Shown piece by piece: positions 27,701 through 34,770 of a stretch of 64,000 nucleotides of DNA. The notes beneath the pieces are model-generated. The model searched no databases and was not told the DNA's origin. It saw only the letters and a program-made list of their open reading frames with translations. The stretch lies in NCBI RefSeq assembly GCF_008000815.1, contig NZ_CP042806.1, positions 2,976,001-3,040,000 on the forward strand, read 5' to 3'. Position numbers and translations under genes: made by a program. Every line of letters begins with the position of its first letter. Positions within the stretch are counted from its first letter, which is position 1. Source of the DNA: Terriglobus albidus. GTDB taxonomy: Bacteria > Acidobacteriota > Terriglobia > Terriglobales > Acidobacteriaceae.

Positions 27701-28334
27701 GGTGTTGAATATCGATCGCCCTCACGTGATCAATACGTCTTACGCCTTCGATCTCGGGCGGTGGGTGCACGGGAATCCGTTGCTCGGCGGCGCGGTGAAT
27801 GGATGGACACTCTCAGGCACAACAACCTGGCAGGCGGGTGGCAATATGCAGGCCAACCTGGGGCAGAACCTGGGCATGACGGTCTATAACAGCACGCTCG
27901 GACACTACATCACTTCGAATACCTACTACGGAACACCATCGCAGACGGTGCTTCCTGTGACGACATGCAATCCCAACTCGAACCTGGGAACCTACCAGCA
28001 CATCAATCTGAACTGCATTACAGCTCCCCAACTGGGACAGGTAGGGGTGCGCCAGCTTCCATATCTGAGCCTGCCTTCGTACCTCAACTCGGATCTGGGC
28101 ATCTACAAGAAGTTCCAGATCACGGAACATCAAGGCGTTGAGTTCCGTGCGACGGCTTTCAACTTCCTGAACCATCCACTGCCGGGTTACAGCTCAAGCA
28201 GCCTGGTGCAGCCCAAGCTGGTGACGACTGACAACAGAACGTTTACCTCGCAGGTTTCCAATGTGGGGCGCGGCGTGACCGATGCGAAGTACACGCAGCG
28301 CACAATGCTGTTGGCGGTGAAGTACACCTTCTAA
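24723..28334 (+). CDS. Oar-type TonB-dependent outer-membrane receptor
   Basis: 1203 residues from the second of two adjacent ATGs, 6 bases after GAGGGAG; the first ATG at 24720 has a spacer of 3. A long signal peptide with a basic start (MKIRQNKTTRPGRS) ends at GRLMAQ. Then come the carboxypeptidase-regulatory-like domain (SGTVQDGTGAIIPEARVVLT), a plug (IPLASRNFSELLKVLPG; AYLLDGANIIDPG), a large barrel, and a final KYTF. A cysteine pair in the plug (PGCACW) is unusual for the family. The protein should import an oligomeric substrate through the outer membrane with TonB energy. It lies just behind the GH31 glycosidase and ends in a strong terminator, so the two make a compact locus. Confidence 0.94.
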   Translation: MKIRQNKTTRPGRSIAIFFALLFMLGGFSGRLMAQTTSSLSGTVQDGTGAIIPEARVVLTNTATNEIRRLETNSSGYFNFAGIVPGSYTVAITAEGFRGYQQQNVVLNPGDTRSLPNLVLSPGAATETVTINSSAEAIAPEDSGERSALLDAKDIERIPLASRNFSELLKVLPGVTTTSTGTGNGTGFDFTDAGSSGSAVGVGLNTNGAPYRGGTAYLLDGANIIDPGCACWSIATVNPDMTQEVKVQSSNFGADAAQGPVVINVISKAGGAAFHGQAYLYTRNAILNANTWQNKHSTSPTARPDAQYYYPGGSIGGPILIPGTGFNKDHKLLFWAGYEAFRQTLPASSPLQSYVPSTAMRAGNFSLTDSANAALCKTSTGNDFCSSLNGGYAPDGTPLTGTQIPSSYLDPGALALLKLFPTANADPSGNSGGYNYYLQPTNVHNGYIYRGRVDYNLSDRNKFFVSYQYGSDSATSVSHIWWTPSYSVAYPGGPLISPTHSHVLSGSYIHVFNGASTNELRVAVGWLDNPFTGSNLQAMSKSAVGYSYNTVYNGASSFVPSINSPGARTLPDISQPDIFQQGGTYNSIKKSPSVADDFTVVYKTHTFKMGGFWSLAGNKQGTYGSANGALSFGSGVKVDQVTGNKIGTANPLANFLMGITSGFSQNSTNPVTDMYYNTGAGYILDNWKVMPGLTLNLGLRIEHLGRWQDASGTGMAVWRSDKYASELGAGKAYPGVSWHALDSSLPNGGSPVQTLFLSPRLGLAYDLHRNGKTVFRGGWAQYRWNDQFNDYGGPLQTALGVKTYNSTGGQAITLKEISALSSSGSSLGSLPSSVYVTDPNDDKVGVTNAYNFTISQRLPKAMLLEVAYVGNDTQNILMGGQSNGSGVGGSNFVNQNKIPLGGLFKADPVTGVAAPSDPENIPNLVNYFPYYKGYGSNAITMASHLGYSNYNAAQFSLIRMTGRATYNINYTFSKALGIVGSTLDAFNVRNNYGVLNIDRPHVINTSYAFDLGRWVHGNPLLGGAVNGWTLSGTTTWQAGGNMQANLGQNLGMTVYNSTLGHYITSNTYYGTPSQTVLPVTTCNPNSNLGTYQHINLNCITAPQLGQVGVRQLPYLSLPSYLNSDLGIYKKFQITEHQGVEFRATAFNFLNHPLPGYSSSSLVQPKLVTTDNRTFTSQVSNVGRGVTDAKYTQRTMLLAVKYTF

Positions 28335-28353
28335 GTCATTGTTGCGTCACTAT

Positions 28354-28391
28354 ATCTGGCCAGACATCGCTCCCGTCTGGCCAGATTTTTG
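28354..28391 (+). terminator. Intrinsic terminator of the second Oar receptor
   Basis: Perfect 12-bp stem (ATCTGGCCAGAC at 28354-28365, complement 28375-28386), 9-base loop, then TTTT directly after. A textbook rho-independent terminator. Confidence 0.88.
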
Positions 28392-28546
28392 TTTAAGACA
28401 AAGAGTCATTCTGCTCTGCTCAAGCCGCGCCAGATCGCGGTCCATGCCTGATATAGAGAGTAAAGATTGGCTGAAAGATAGGTTTCGTTAAATTGCTTGC
28501 GAATCAAGCCATTTCGTACGATGACAACAGAGCAGTTAGGGGTTGA

Positions 28547-30307
28547 ATGGTCTGTACTGAGCGGCGAAAGAAGGGTAAGAGGTTTCGATTATCTACTGTG
28601 GCAATCGCACTGGTGTTGCTCATCATGCATCCGGAGATTGGGACTGCTCAGGACAATGCCTCTGTCTATGAGAGCAATCAACTTGGGAAAGATTGGGCAC
28701 GATTGGATGCGTATGGCTCGACCAATGTGCCGATGGACAGTTGGGTCTATCCAGCTCTAGAGCGTTTGGCCAATCTCGGACTGATTCCTTCACAGAGCAT
28801 CTCGATCCGGCCGTGGAGCCGTAATGAGTGCCGGCGCCAATTGCGGGAGGCAGAGTCAAATTATCTGACGATCTCGCCTGGTGACCGCGTGATGGACGAA
28901 GCTGAGGGGTTGATCTCGGACCTGAAACAGGAGTTCGATCTCGCAGCAGAGACACCGGCGGCGGAGGTGGAGTCCATCTATGCGCGGGTGGGTACGATTG
29001 CGGGGCCGGCATTATCAGATGGATTTCACTTCGGCCAGACGTGGCGGAACGACTATGGCCGGCCGCTTGGCCGTGGAAACAGCGCGCTTGCAGGATTTTC
29101 TGTCCGTGCCAATCATGGGCGGTTCTTTTTTTATGATCGCCAGGAGCTCCAGTACGGCCCGGGCAAAACGGCCATCACACCAGCCTTGTCAGAGCTCTTC
29201 AATCAATTGGACATGGCCCCGTTTGGTTCCGCTCCGGTAAATCCATTTCCGGTTTCGCCTGCGACCGGCGCGATTGTGCGTCAACGGCCGATCGAGTTGT
29301 ATGCGGGATTCTCGTTCATGGGAGCGCAACTCTCATTCGGAAAGCAACAGCTTTACTGGGGACCAACCCAAAGCGGACCGTTTTCGTTTTCAAGTAATGC
29401 TGAACCAACCTATAACCTACGGCTGGTCTCCACGCGGCTCCGCGTGGTTCCGTTCCTGAATGGTGCGGTGACCTATCGTTACGATCTGGTCTTCGGAAAA
29501 CTTTCGGGTCACAAGTTTCCGGCACGTCCTTACTTCAACGGGCAGAAAGTGGAATTGACCTTTCTGAATCATCTGGAGGTCGGCTTTACTCGATGGTCAT
29601 TGCTATGGGGTGTGGGGCATCCGATGACGCTCGGAAGTCTGAAAAGAAATCTGGACAGTGGAGTCTCCACCGGAGCGACCTTTTTGTATGGCGACCGGAC
29701 TGATCCGGGTGACCGGAAGGGGGGCTTTGATCTTCGGCTGCATGTGCCGGGACTGGAGAAATACCTTACGATTTACACGGACGGATTTGCCGATGATGAC
29801 CCAAACCCGATCGATGCTCCACGCAGAGCCGCCTGGAGCCCGGGTTTTTATCTTTCGCAGCTGCCTTATCTCCGCCATATGGATCTTCGATTCGAAGTTC
29901 CCAGCTCGATGGAGATGAGTGAGGACGAAGGCGGTACCCGTTTCTTCATCAATAACCAGTACCGTGACGCCAATACAAACAAGGGTTTCCTGTTGGGGAA
30001 CGCCGTGGGACGCGATGCACGTGCCTACGAGGTTTCCACAACGTACTGGCAGTCGGGGCGTACGACCTACACAGCACTCTTTCGCCATGTGCAGGGTGGC
30101 CGCATGTTGCCTGGAGGTCAGTCCATCACGGATGTATCGTTCACAGGTACGTTTGCTTTGTCGAAGGAGTGGAGTGTAACCGCGTTTACTCAATATGAGC
30201 GTTGGCTGATTCCAGTATTGCAGCCTGGTCCACAACGAAACGGAAGTGCCTGGATCACGCTTACCTGGAATCCAAAGGCGGAATCGCTGCTGTCCCGCCA
30301 CAAATAG
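28547..30307 (+). CDS. Capsule assembly Wzi-family outer-membrane protein
   Basis: 586 residues. A basic N-terminus and hydrophobic core (STVAIALVLLIMHPEIGTAQ) give a signal peptide. The body shows the Wzi pattern: an N-terminal helical region (SWVYPALERLANLGLI; WSRNECRRQLREAE) and an 18-strand-type barrel with the family segment FGKQQLYWGPTQSGPFSFSS and LRHMDLRFEVPSS. Wzi in E. coli ties group 1 capsule to the outer membrane; many distant relatives work in exopolysaccharide export. AGGGG lies 4 bases before the ATG. The last three bases, the TAG stop at 30305-30307, are also the first bases of a dispersed repeat, so an insertion may have set the present C-terminus. Confidence 0.85.
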   Translation: MVCTERRKKGKRFRLSTVAIALVLLIMHPEIGTAQDNASVYESNQLGKDWARLDAYGSTNVPMDSWVYPALERLANLGLIPSQSISIRPWSRNECRRQLREAESNYLTISPGDRVMDEAEGLISDLKQEFDLAAETPAAEVESIYARVGTIAGPALSDGFHFGQTWRNDYGRPLGRGNSALAGFSVRANHGRFFFYDRQELQYGPGKTAITPALSELFNQLDMAPFGSAPVNPFPVSPATGAIVRQRPIELYAGFSFMGAQLSFGKQQLYWGPTQSGPFSFSSNAEPTYNLRLVSTRLRVVPFLNGAVTYRYDLVFGKLSGHKFPARPYFNGQKVELTFLNHLEVGFTRWSLLWGVGHPMTLGSLKRNLDSGVSTGATFLYGDRTDPGDRKGGFDLRLHVPGLEKYLTIYTDGFADDDPNPIDAPRRAAWSPGFYLSQLPYLRHMDLRFEVPSSMEMSEDEGGTRFFINNQYRDANTNKGFLLGNAVGRDARAYEVSTTYWQSGRTTYTALFRHVQGGRMLPGGQSITDVSFTGTFALSKEWSVTAFTQYERWLIPVLQPGPQRNGSAWITLTWNPKAESLLSRHK

Positions 30308-30419
30308 AGCATTTCCCTGCAGGTGTCGTGTAGGGTTTCCGCATCTATAGGCGTTTTCCGCAATGAAAACGCCGCTGCACGCCCCTTCCGGAATGCCCAG
30401 CAACAGGAAAAATGCTCTA
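30305..30419 (+). repeat. MITE-like dispersed repeat, copy 1
   Basis: 115 bases, starting TAGAGCATTT and ending AAATGCTCTA. The inner hairpin GGCGTTTTC-CGCAAT-GAAAACGCC is perfect. It sits between the convergent Wzi and PIG-L genes and supplies the Wzi stop codon. One base shorter than the other copies, in the left arm. Confidence 0.88.
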
Positions 30420-30427
30420 GCAGCCAC

Positions 30428-30459
30428 AAAAAGGCCCTTATCCACTTGGGATAAGGGCC
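30428..30459 (-). terminator. Intrinsic terminator of the PIG-L gene
   Basis: Perfect 11-bp stem (30433-30443, GGCCCTTATCC, with 30449-30459) and 5-base loop. Read on the minus strand it is followed by TTTTT, so it ends transcription of the PIG-L gene. Confidence 0.87.
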
Positions 30460-30481
30460 AAGGATGCGAAGCGTGCCTGCG

Positions 30482-33322
30482 TTATTTCGCAGCGGCCAGG
30501 GAAGTCTTCCATGCCGGGTTGCGAGAGGCGCTGATCAGGTTCATGTAGATACGGAATGATCCCGGGATGCCCTCCGGAATCTGCCGGAAGAAGGCGAACG
30601 AGGTATAGATGTATTGGCCCTTCCCGTATTTGGCGTAAAGCAGGCCACCTTTTTGCGCGTCCTGCCCGTCGTCATGCATCTCCGTCAGGGCGGTGAACTT
30701 CGGATCCCAGGTGCGTGCGAAGCCGTGGCCGCGCTCCTCCACCCAGTTGTTGAAGTCTGCGCTGGTGATCTTGTTAGGCCAGTTCAATAGCGGATCGGCC
30801 GAGTCGAGGATGGTTGCCGTGGAGGTCTCATCTACGACCTTCTCGGCGTCCGCCGGCACAGAGATGGCGTATGGACCGTAGTTGTGGTCGTACTCATTGG
30901 TCTGGTACTCCACCACTACAGTGCCGCCATTGTTGACATACTCCAGCAGGCGATTGTTATTGGCCCTCAGGTCAGGGCGGTTGGCATAGGCACGGATGCC
31001 GATGACCACCGCATCGAAGCCGCTCAGATTCGCAGATGCAAGATCTCCAGCAGAGAGTTGCGTCACCTGCACGCCGGCATCGCTGAGCGAGGCAGGAACA
31101 TCTTCTCCGGTGCCCATGATGTAGCCGACCTTTAGACCGGCAGGCGTCTTCAAATCCACACCCGTCGCACGATAGGTTGCCGGGCGGTAGGACGGATAAG
31201 GCCGCAGCCCGGGCCACGTAACCGTGGTAAAGCCTTCCTTGTACTCTTTACCGGCATACTTCGCGATAGCGGTAATGGTGTAAGGTTTCAGTTTCACGTT
31301 TTTGGGAGTGACGTCGAAGGATAGGTTCTTCTCGTCGCCGTCACGCGCGGTGGAAAAGGATGCTGAGCGTGGCGACGAGGTCCAGCCCTCGGGCAGGTTC
31401 AGCGCAAGCTCTCCTTCGGCTGGACCCTTGACGTTGCTGCGCAGCGTCACTTTGAGGGTGAGCTTTGCGTTGTTGGAAGGGATTACACCTGCTTCCGGAG
31501 AGACCAGCACCGAGATGGCCGGCGCGATCATCAGTGGCTCCGGAACGGGACCGATGCCATTGATACGGTGTGTTGTCTGTACCGTCCCTGTCACGCTTGC
31601 CTGCACGCCGTGGAAGCTGTACTGCAGGCGCGCAGTGACGGGGTAGGGCATTGTCGGAAGTCCGAGATAGGCCGGATTGTCCAGGTTGTAGTAGGACTGT
31701 TCCAGCGTGGGCCGGCTGAAATAAGGCTTGGTGATGGGTTCGTTGTCGGGGACAACACCCTCTACCGTCAGATCGTCTGCCTGTCCGGCATCCATGGAAG
31801 CAGCGGGTTTTCTTTGCGCAGACCACTTCCAGTCACCGGAATCGCTGAGGACTGAGAGATCGTCAATGGCTACGTTCTGTGTTCCCTGATTGGCAATGTG
31901 GACGTTGACCGAGACCGGTTGGCCGGGGGTAGCGAACTGATACGTTAGCGTGTTGCCACGTAGTTCTCCAAAGGGCCCCATGCGCGGCTTTTCGCCCACT
32001 GGATTGACGCTGGCGACCAGCATGACGCCGAGGGACTGAGACAGCGCTTCGTTGAACTGATCTTCCTTGATAGAGAGCTCGTGCAGGATGTTGTACTTTG
32101 CCGCTTCAGGAAGGCTGCTGCGCGTGATCTCGTTCCGGAGAGAACGCGTCTTCTCCAGGCCGCGAGCGAGTGCAGCTGCGGACCGCGATGGGTTCGCGGC
32201 ACTGTAGCTCTCGGTGGCTTCGCTGACGATCTGTTGCAATTCCTCGAGACCTTTGCGCCACGCTGCGCGGTCGGCGACAGGGGCGTAGTCCGCGATACCG
32301 GAGAGCGAGATGTCGATCCCGTCAAAGAATGTCTTCTCCGTGGCAGGCAGCGTATCGCCGCTCACACGCGAGGCATAGAGATGGTAGGGCGAGTTGAACT
32401 GCGCGGGCAGGGGAATGCCGACGCCGTCGTTCTGTGACTTCTGGTTAGCCAGGCCCTCACGAGCGACCGCGAGATAGCTGCGCCCAAGGAGGGCGTTGTA
32501 CTCTCCTTCGGGAACTTCGAGGGTCTTGGAGGGAACCCCTTCAATCCACGAGCCGGTGACGTAGTTCTTGAAGCGCACAGGCTCCCACTTGCCGGTAGCG
32601 TAGTCGAAGATGCCCTGTTTGGTGACGCGGGCGAAGGGAACGCGCGCGTAGACCTTCAACGGAGACCATGGTTTCAGGCCTGCGGCTATCTGGTCCGGAA
32701 AGACATTTGGATCGCCGGCGAGCTTGTAGGCCTCCTGCGCCATGACACCGGCGGTCTGGTGGTGCCCGTGGCCGTCAGAGACATTGCCGGCGAAGACGCT
32801 GGTAATGACGAGCGGACGGCTGATGCGCACCTGGCGTACGACGTCGTAGAGCACGCGATCGTGGCCCCAGTTCTTCAGCGCTTCATCCAGCGTTTTAGAA
32901 AAGCCATAGTCGGCAACCCGGGTCCAGTTCTGGTGCACCCCATAGTAGGATCCCGCGGCGAGCAACTCATGCGTACGCATGATGCCGAGCTGATCCCAGT
33001 AGTCCCCGGTCATGACGTTCTGGCCGCCTTCTCCACGGTTGAGCGTAAGCAGCGTGGTATCGGCGCCCTGGCCGCGGCTTTCATAGGCCAGCATGCCGCC
33101 GTCTTCATCGTCAGGATGAGCGACAACCATCATCAGGCTGGCGCGAGTCTTCAGTTTTTGCAGCGACTGCCACAGACCGGAGGCGCCACGATCCAGGGGA
33201 AGGGGATAGGCCTCCGGAGAGAGATAGCGGGGCTGCGGACCTGCCTGCGCCGTAGCCGCCATTGGAGAGAACGCAAGCCATGCGGCCAGGGAGTAGGATA
33301 TGCAGTGCTTCCACGTCGTCAT
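30482..33322 (-). CDS. Exported PIG-L deacetylase with long C-terminal extension
   Basis: 946 residues with a signal peptide (ending MAATAQA). The PIG-L/LmbE domain covers about residues 55-280, with the zinc motif MVVAHPDDEDGG near 66-77, RGEGGQN, and the second metal His in GHGHHQTAG. Such enzymes remove N-acetyl groups from GlcNAc-type sugars. The remaining 650 residues contain Ig-like beta-sandwiches (PVSVNVHIANQGTQNV; LKVTLRSNVKGPAEGEL) and a C-terminal glutamine-amidotransferase-like fold (DAVVIGIRAYANRPDLRANN; GGTVVVEYQ). The architecture is seen in other Acidobacteriota and points to deacetylation of a periplasmic or external amino-sugar polymer. It is divergent from a ROK regulator that may control it. 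Confidence 0.9.
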   Translation of the reverse strand: MTTWKHCISYSLAAWLAFSPMAATAQAGPQPRYLSPEAYPLPLDRGASGLWQSLQKLKTRASLMMVVAHPDDEDGGMLAYESRGQGADTTLLTLNRGEGGQNVMTGDYWDQLGIMRTHELLAAGSYYGVHQNWTRVADYGFSKTLDEALKNWGHDRVLYDVVRQVRISRPLVITSVFAGNVSDGHGHHQTAGVMAQEAYKLAGDPNVFPDQIAAGLKPWSPLKVYARVPFARVTKQGIFDYATGKWEPVRFKNYVTGSWIEGVPSKTLEVPEGEYNALLGRSYLAVAREGLANQKSQNDGVGIPLPAQFNSPYHLYASRVSGDTLPATEKTFFDGIDISLSGIADYAPVADRAAWRKGLEELQQIVSEATESYSAANPSRSAAALARGLEKTRSLRNEITRSSLPEAAKYNILHELSIKEDQFNEALSQSLGVMLVASVNPVGEKPRMGPFGELRGNTLTYQFATPGQPVSVNVHIANQGTQNVAIDDLSVLSDSGDWKWSAQRKPAASMDAGQADDLTVEGVVPDNEPITKPYFSRPTLEQSYYNLDNPAYLGLPTMPYPVTARLQYSFHGVQASVTGTVQTTHRINGIGPVPEPLMIAPAISVLVSPEAGVIPSNNAKLTLKVTLRSNVKGPAEGELALNLPEGWTSSPRSASFSTARDGDEKNLSFDVTPKNVKLKPYTITAIAKYAGKEYKEGFTTVTWPGLRPYPSYRPATYRATGVDLKTPAGLKVGYIMGTGEDVPASLSDAGVQVTQLSAGDLASANLSGFDAVVIGIRAYANRPDLRANNNRLLEYVNNGGTVVVEYQTNEYDHNYGPYAISVPADAEKVVDETSTATILDSADPLLNWPNKITSADFNNWVEERGHGFARTWDPKFTALTEMHDDGQDAQKGGLLYAKYGKGQYIYTSFAFFRQIPEGIPGSFRIYMNLISASRNPAWKTSLAAAK

Positions 33323-33405
33323 GTGTGAGCCATTCCTCGGCGAGCGAACACAGGAGGCCGCCCGCCGATGAGTGATGTTGGATTGTCCTTGTTGATATCA
33401 CCCAC

Positions 33406-33433
33406 TTGCGACTTTGTAAAGTTTGTTTATAAT
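33406..33433 (+). promoter_or_regulatory. Promoter of the ROK gene, near-leaderless
   Basis: TTGCGA (33406-33411) and TATAAT (33428-33433) are 16 bases apart. The ATG at 33448 is only 14 bases after the -10 box, so the leader would be about 8 bases with no ribosome site. ACTTT-GT-AAAGT at 33411-33422 lies in the spacer and could be an operator. Confidence 0.62.
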
Positions 33434-33447
33434 CTGCCTACCTGCCT

Positions 33448-34662
33448 ATGTCCTCTACGCTTGCCAATTCGCGTGAGCCGCGTATCTCTCGTCCGGCAAA
33501 TCTGCGCCGTTCGAACAATCGGGCCCTTCTTCAACTGGTACGGGAGAACTCCCCCTGTTCCCGTGCTGATCTTGTACGCATGTCAGGGTTATCTGCTCCG
33601 ACCGTCACTGCCGCGATTGCGGATCTGGAGGCGTTGGAGCTGATCGAATATCTCGGGGAGGGAATCTCCTCCGGCGGGCGTCCTGCGGAGCTGCTTCGCT
33701 TCCGTCCGGAGCATGCCTACGTCGCCGGCGCCGACATTGGAGGAACGCGTTTGCGCATGATGCTAGCCGACCTGGACGGTAGGCCGGTGGCACAGTGGGC
33801 ATGCAAGCTGGGAGCGCGGGAGAAGGATCCCGTTTCGATCTGCCATCTGCTTCGCGGTGGACTCACGCAGATGTGTGCGCAGGCAAAGGTCTCCCTCAAG
33901 AAGGTAAAACATCTGACCGTGGGTGCGCCTGGTGTGACCGATGTGGCTCGCGGCGTCGTGCTATCTGCGCCGAACCTGACTGGATGGGACGAAGTTCAGT
34001 TGCGTGCTCTGCTGGAAGATCAGCTTGGGTTCGAGGTGATTGCAGAGAACGACACGAATCTCGCCGCCGTGGGGGAGCACTGGCACGGCGCCGCTGAGAA
34101 CGTCGACGACTTTGTGTTTATCGCCATGGGAACCGGTGTCGGCGCGGGCATCTTTCTTGGTGGCCAGGTCCATCATGGCTCTGCGTGGAGCGCCGGCGAA
34201 ATCGGCTATCTCGGCGTTCCTGGAATGCCGCGTGAACCCCTGGAGATGCACCGCACTGGCCAACTGGAGAGTGTGATCGGCGGAGCCGGGATTGAGGCTC
34301 AGTGGCGGGAGGAGCTGGACCGTGTAACCCGCGTTGACGCTGAGCTTCGTGCCCTTCGAGCTTCGCAGATTTTCGATCGAGCTGCCTCCGGCGATGTACA
34401 GGGGAAAGCCGTACTGAAGAACACGGCGCGCATACTGGCCGATGCCATTGCGACGATCACATTGCTCTTCAACCCATCACTGGTCGTCATGGGGGGAGGC
34501 ATTGGATCGCACCTGGCGTTGTGTGAAGCCGTGGGTGGTGTCCTCGCGGAGAGCGACTTCCCGCATCCGCGTGTGCGATGTAGTGTGCTAGGGCCCGAGG
34601 CCCAGCTCTATGGTTCCGTGGCTCTGTCACTTCAAGCCATGGACAGCAAGCTGCTGGGTTGA
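33448..34662 (+). CDS. ROK-family transcriptional regulator (NagC/XylR type)
   Basis: 404 residues. A winged helix at about 22-80 (RADLVRMSGLSAPTVTAAIA) precedes a ROK sugar-kinase-like fold: DIGGT at 96-100, VGAPGVTDVARG, the catalytic-region END, and MGTGVGAGIFLGG. Most ROK proteins have a zinc site with HxH-x-x-C-x-C-x-x-x-x-C; here the region reads MHRTGQLESVIGG with no cysteine, so zinc is probably absent. NagC-like members repress amino-sugar or xylose genes and are released by the sugar or its phosphate. Position suggests control of the divergent PIG-L deacetylase and perhaps of the receptor gene 110 bases downstream. The message seems to be almost leaderless. Confidence 0.92.
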   Translation: MSSTLANSREPRISRPANLRRSNNRALLQLVRENSPCSRADLVRMSGLSAPTVTAAIADLEALELIEYLGEGISSGGRPAELLRFRPEHAYVAGADIGGTRLRMMLADLDGRPVAQWACKLGAREKDPVSICHLLRGGLTQMCAQAKVSLKKVKHLTVGAPGVTDVARGVVLSAPNLTGWDEVQLRALLEDQLGFEVIAENDTNLAAVGEHWHGAAENVDDFVFIAMGTGVGAGIFLGGQVHHGSAWSAGEIGYLGVPGMPREPLEMHRTGQLESVIGGAGIEAQWREELDRVTRVDAELRALRASQIFDRAASGDVQGKAVLKNTARILADAIATITLLFNPSLVVMGGGIGSHLALCEAVGGVLAESDFPHPRVRCSVLGPEAQLYGSVALSLQAMDSKLLG

Positions 34663-34770
34663 ACAATGCAGTAGCAGTAACGGAGGCCGCGCTGGAGTAG
34701 TCGCCAGCAGGCCATCCGGGGACATGATTCAAATTTCAAGGTCAGTTGCTGAATGGGGGAGGTCAAAACT

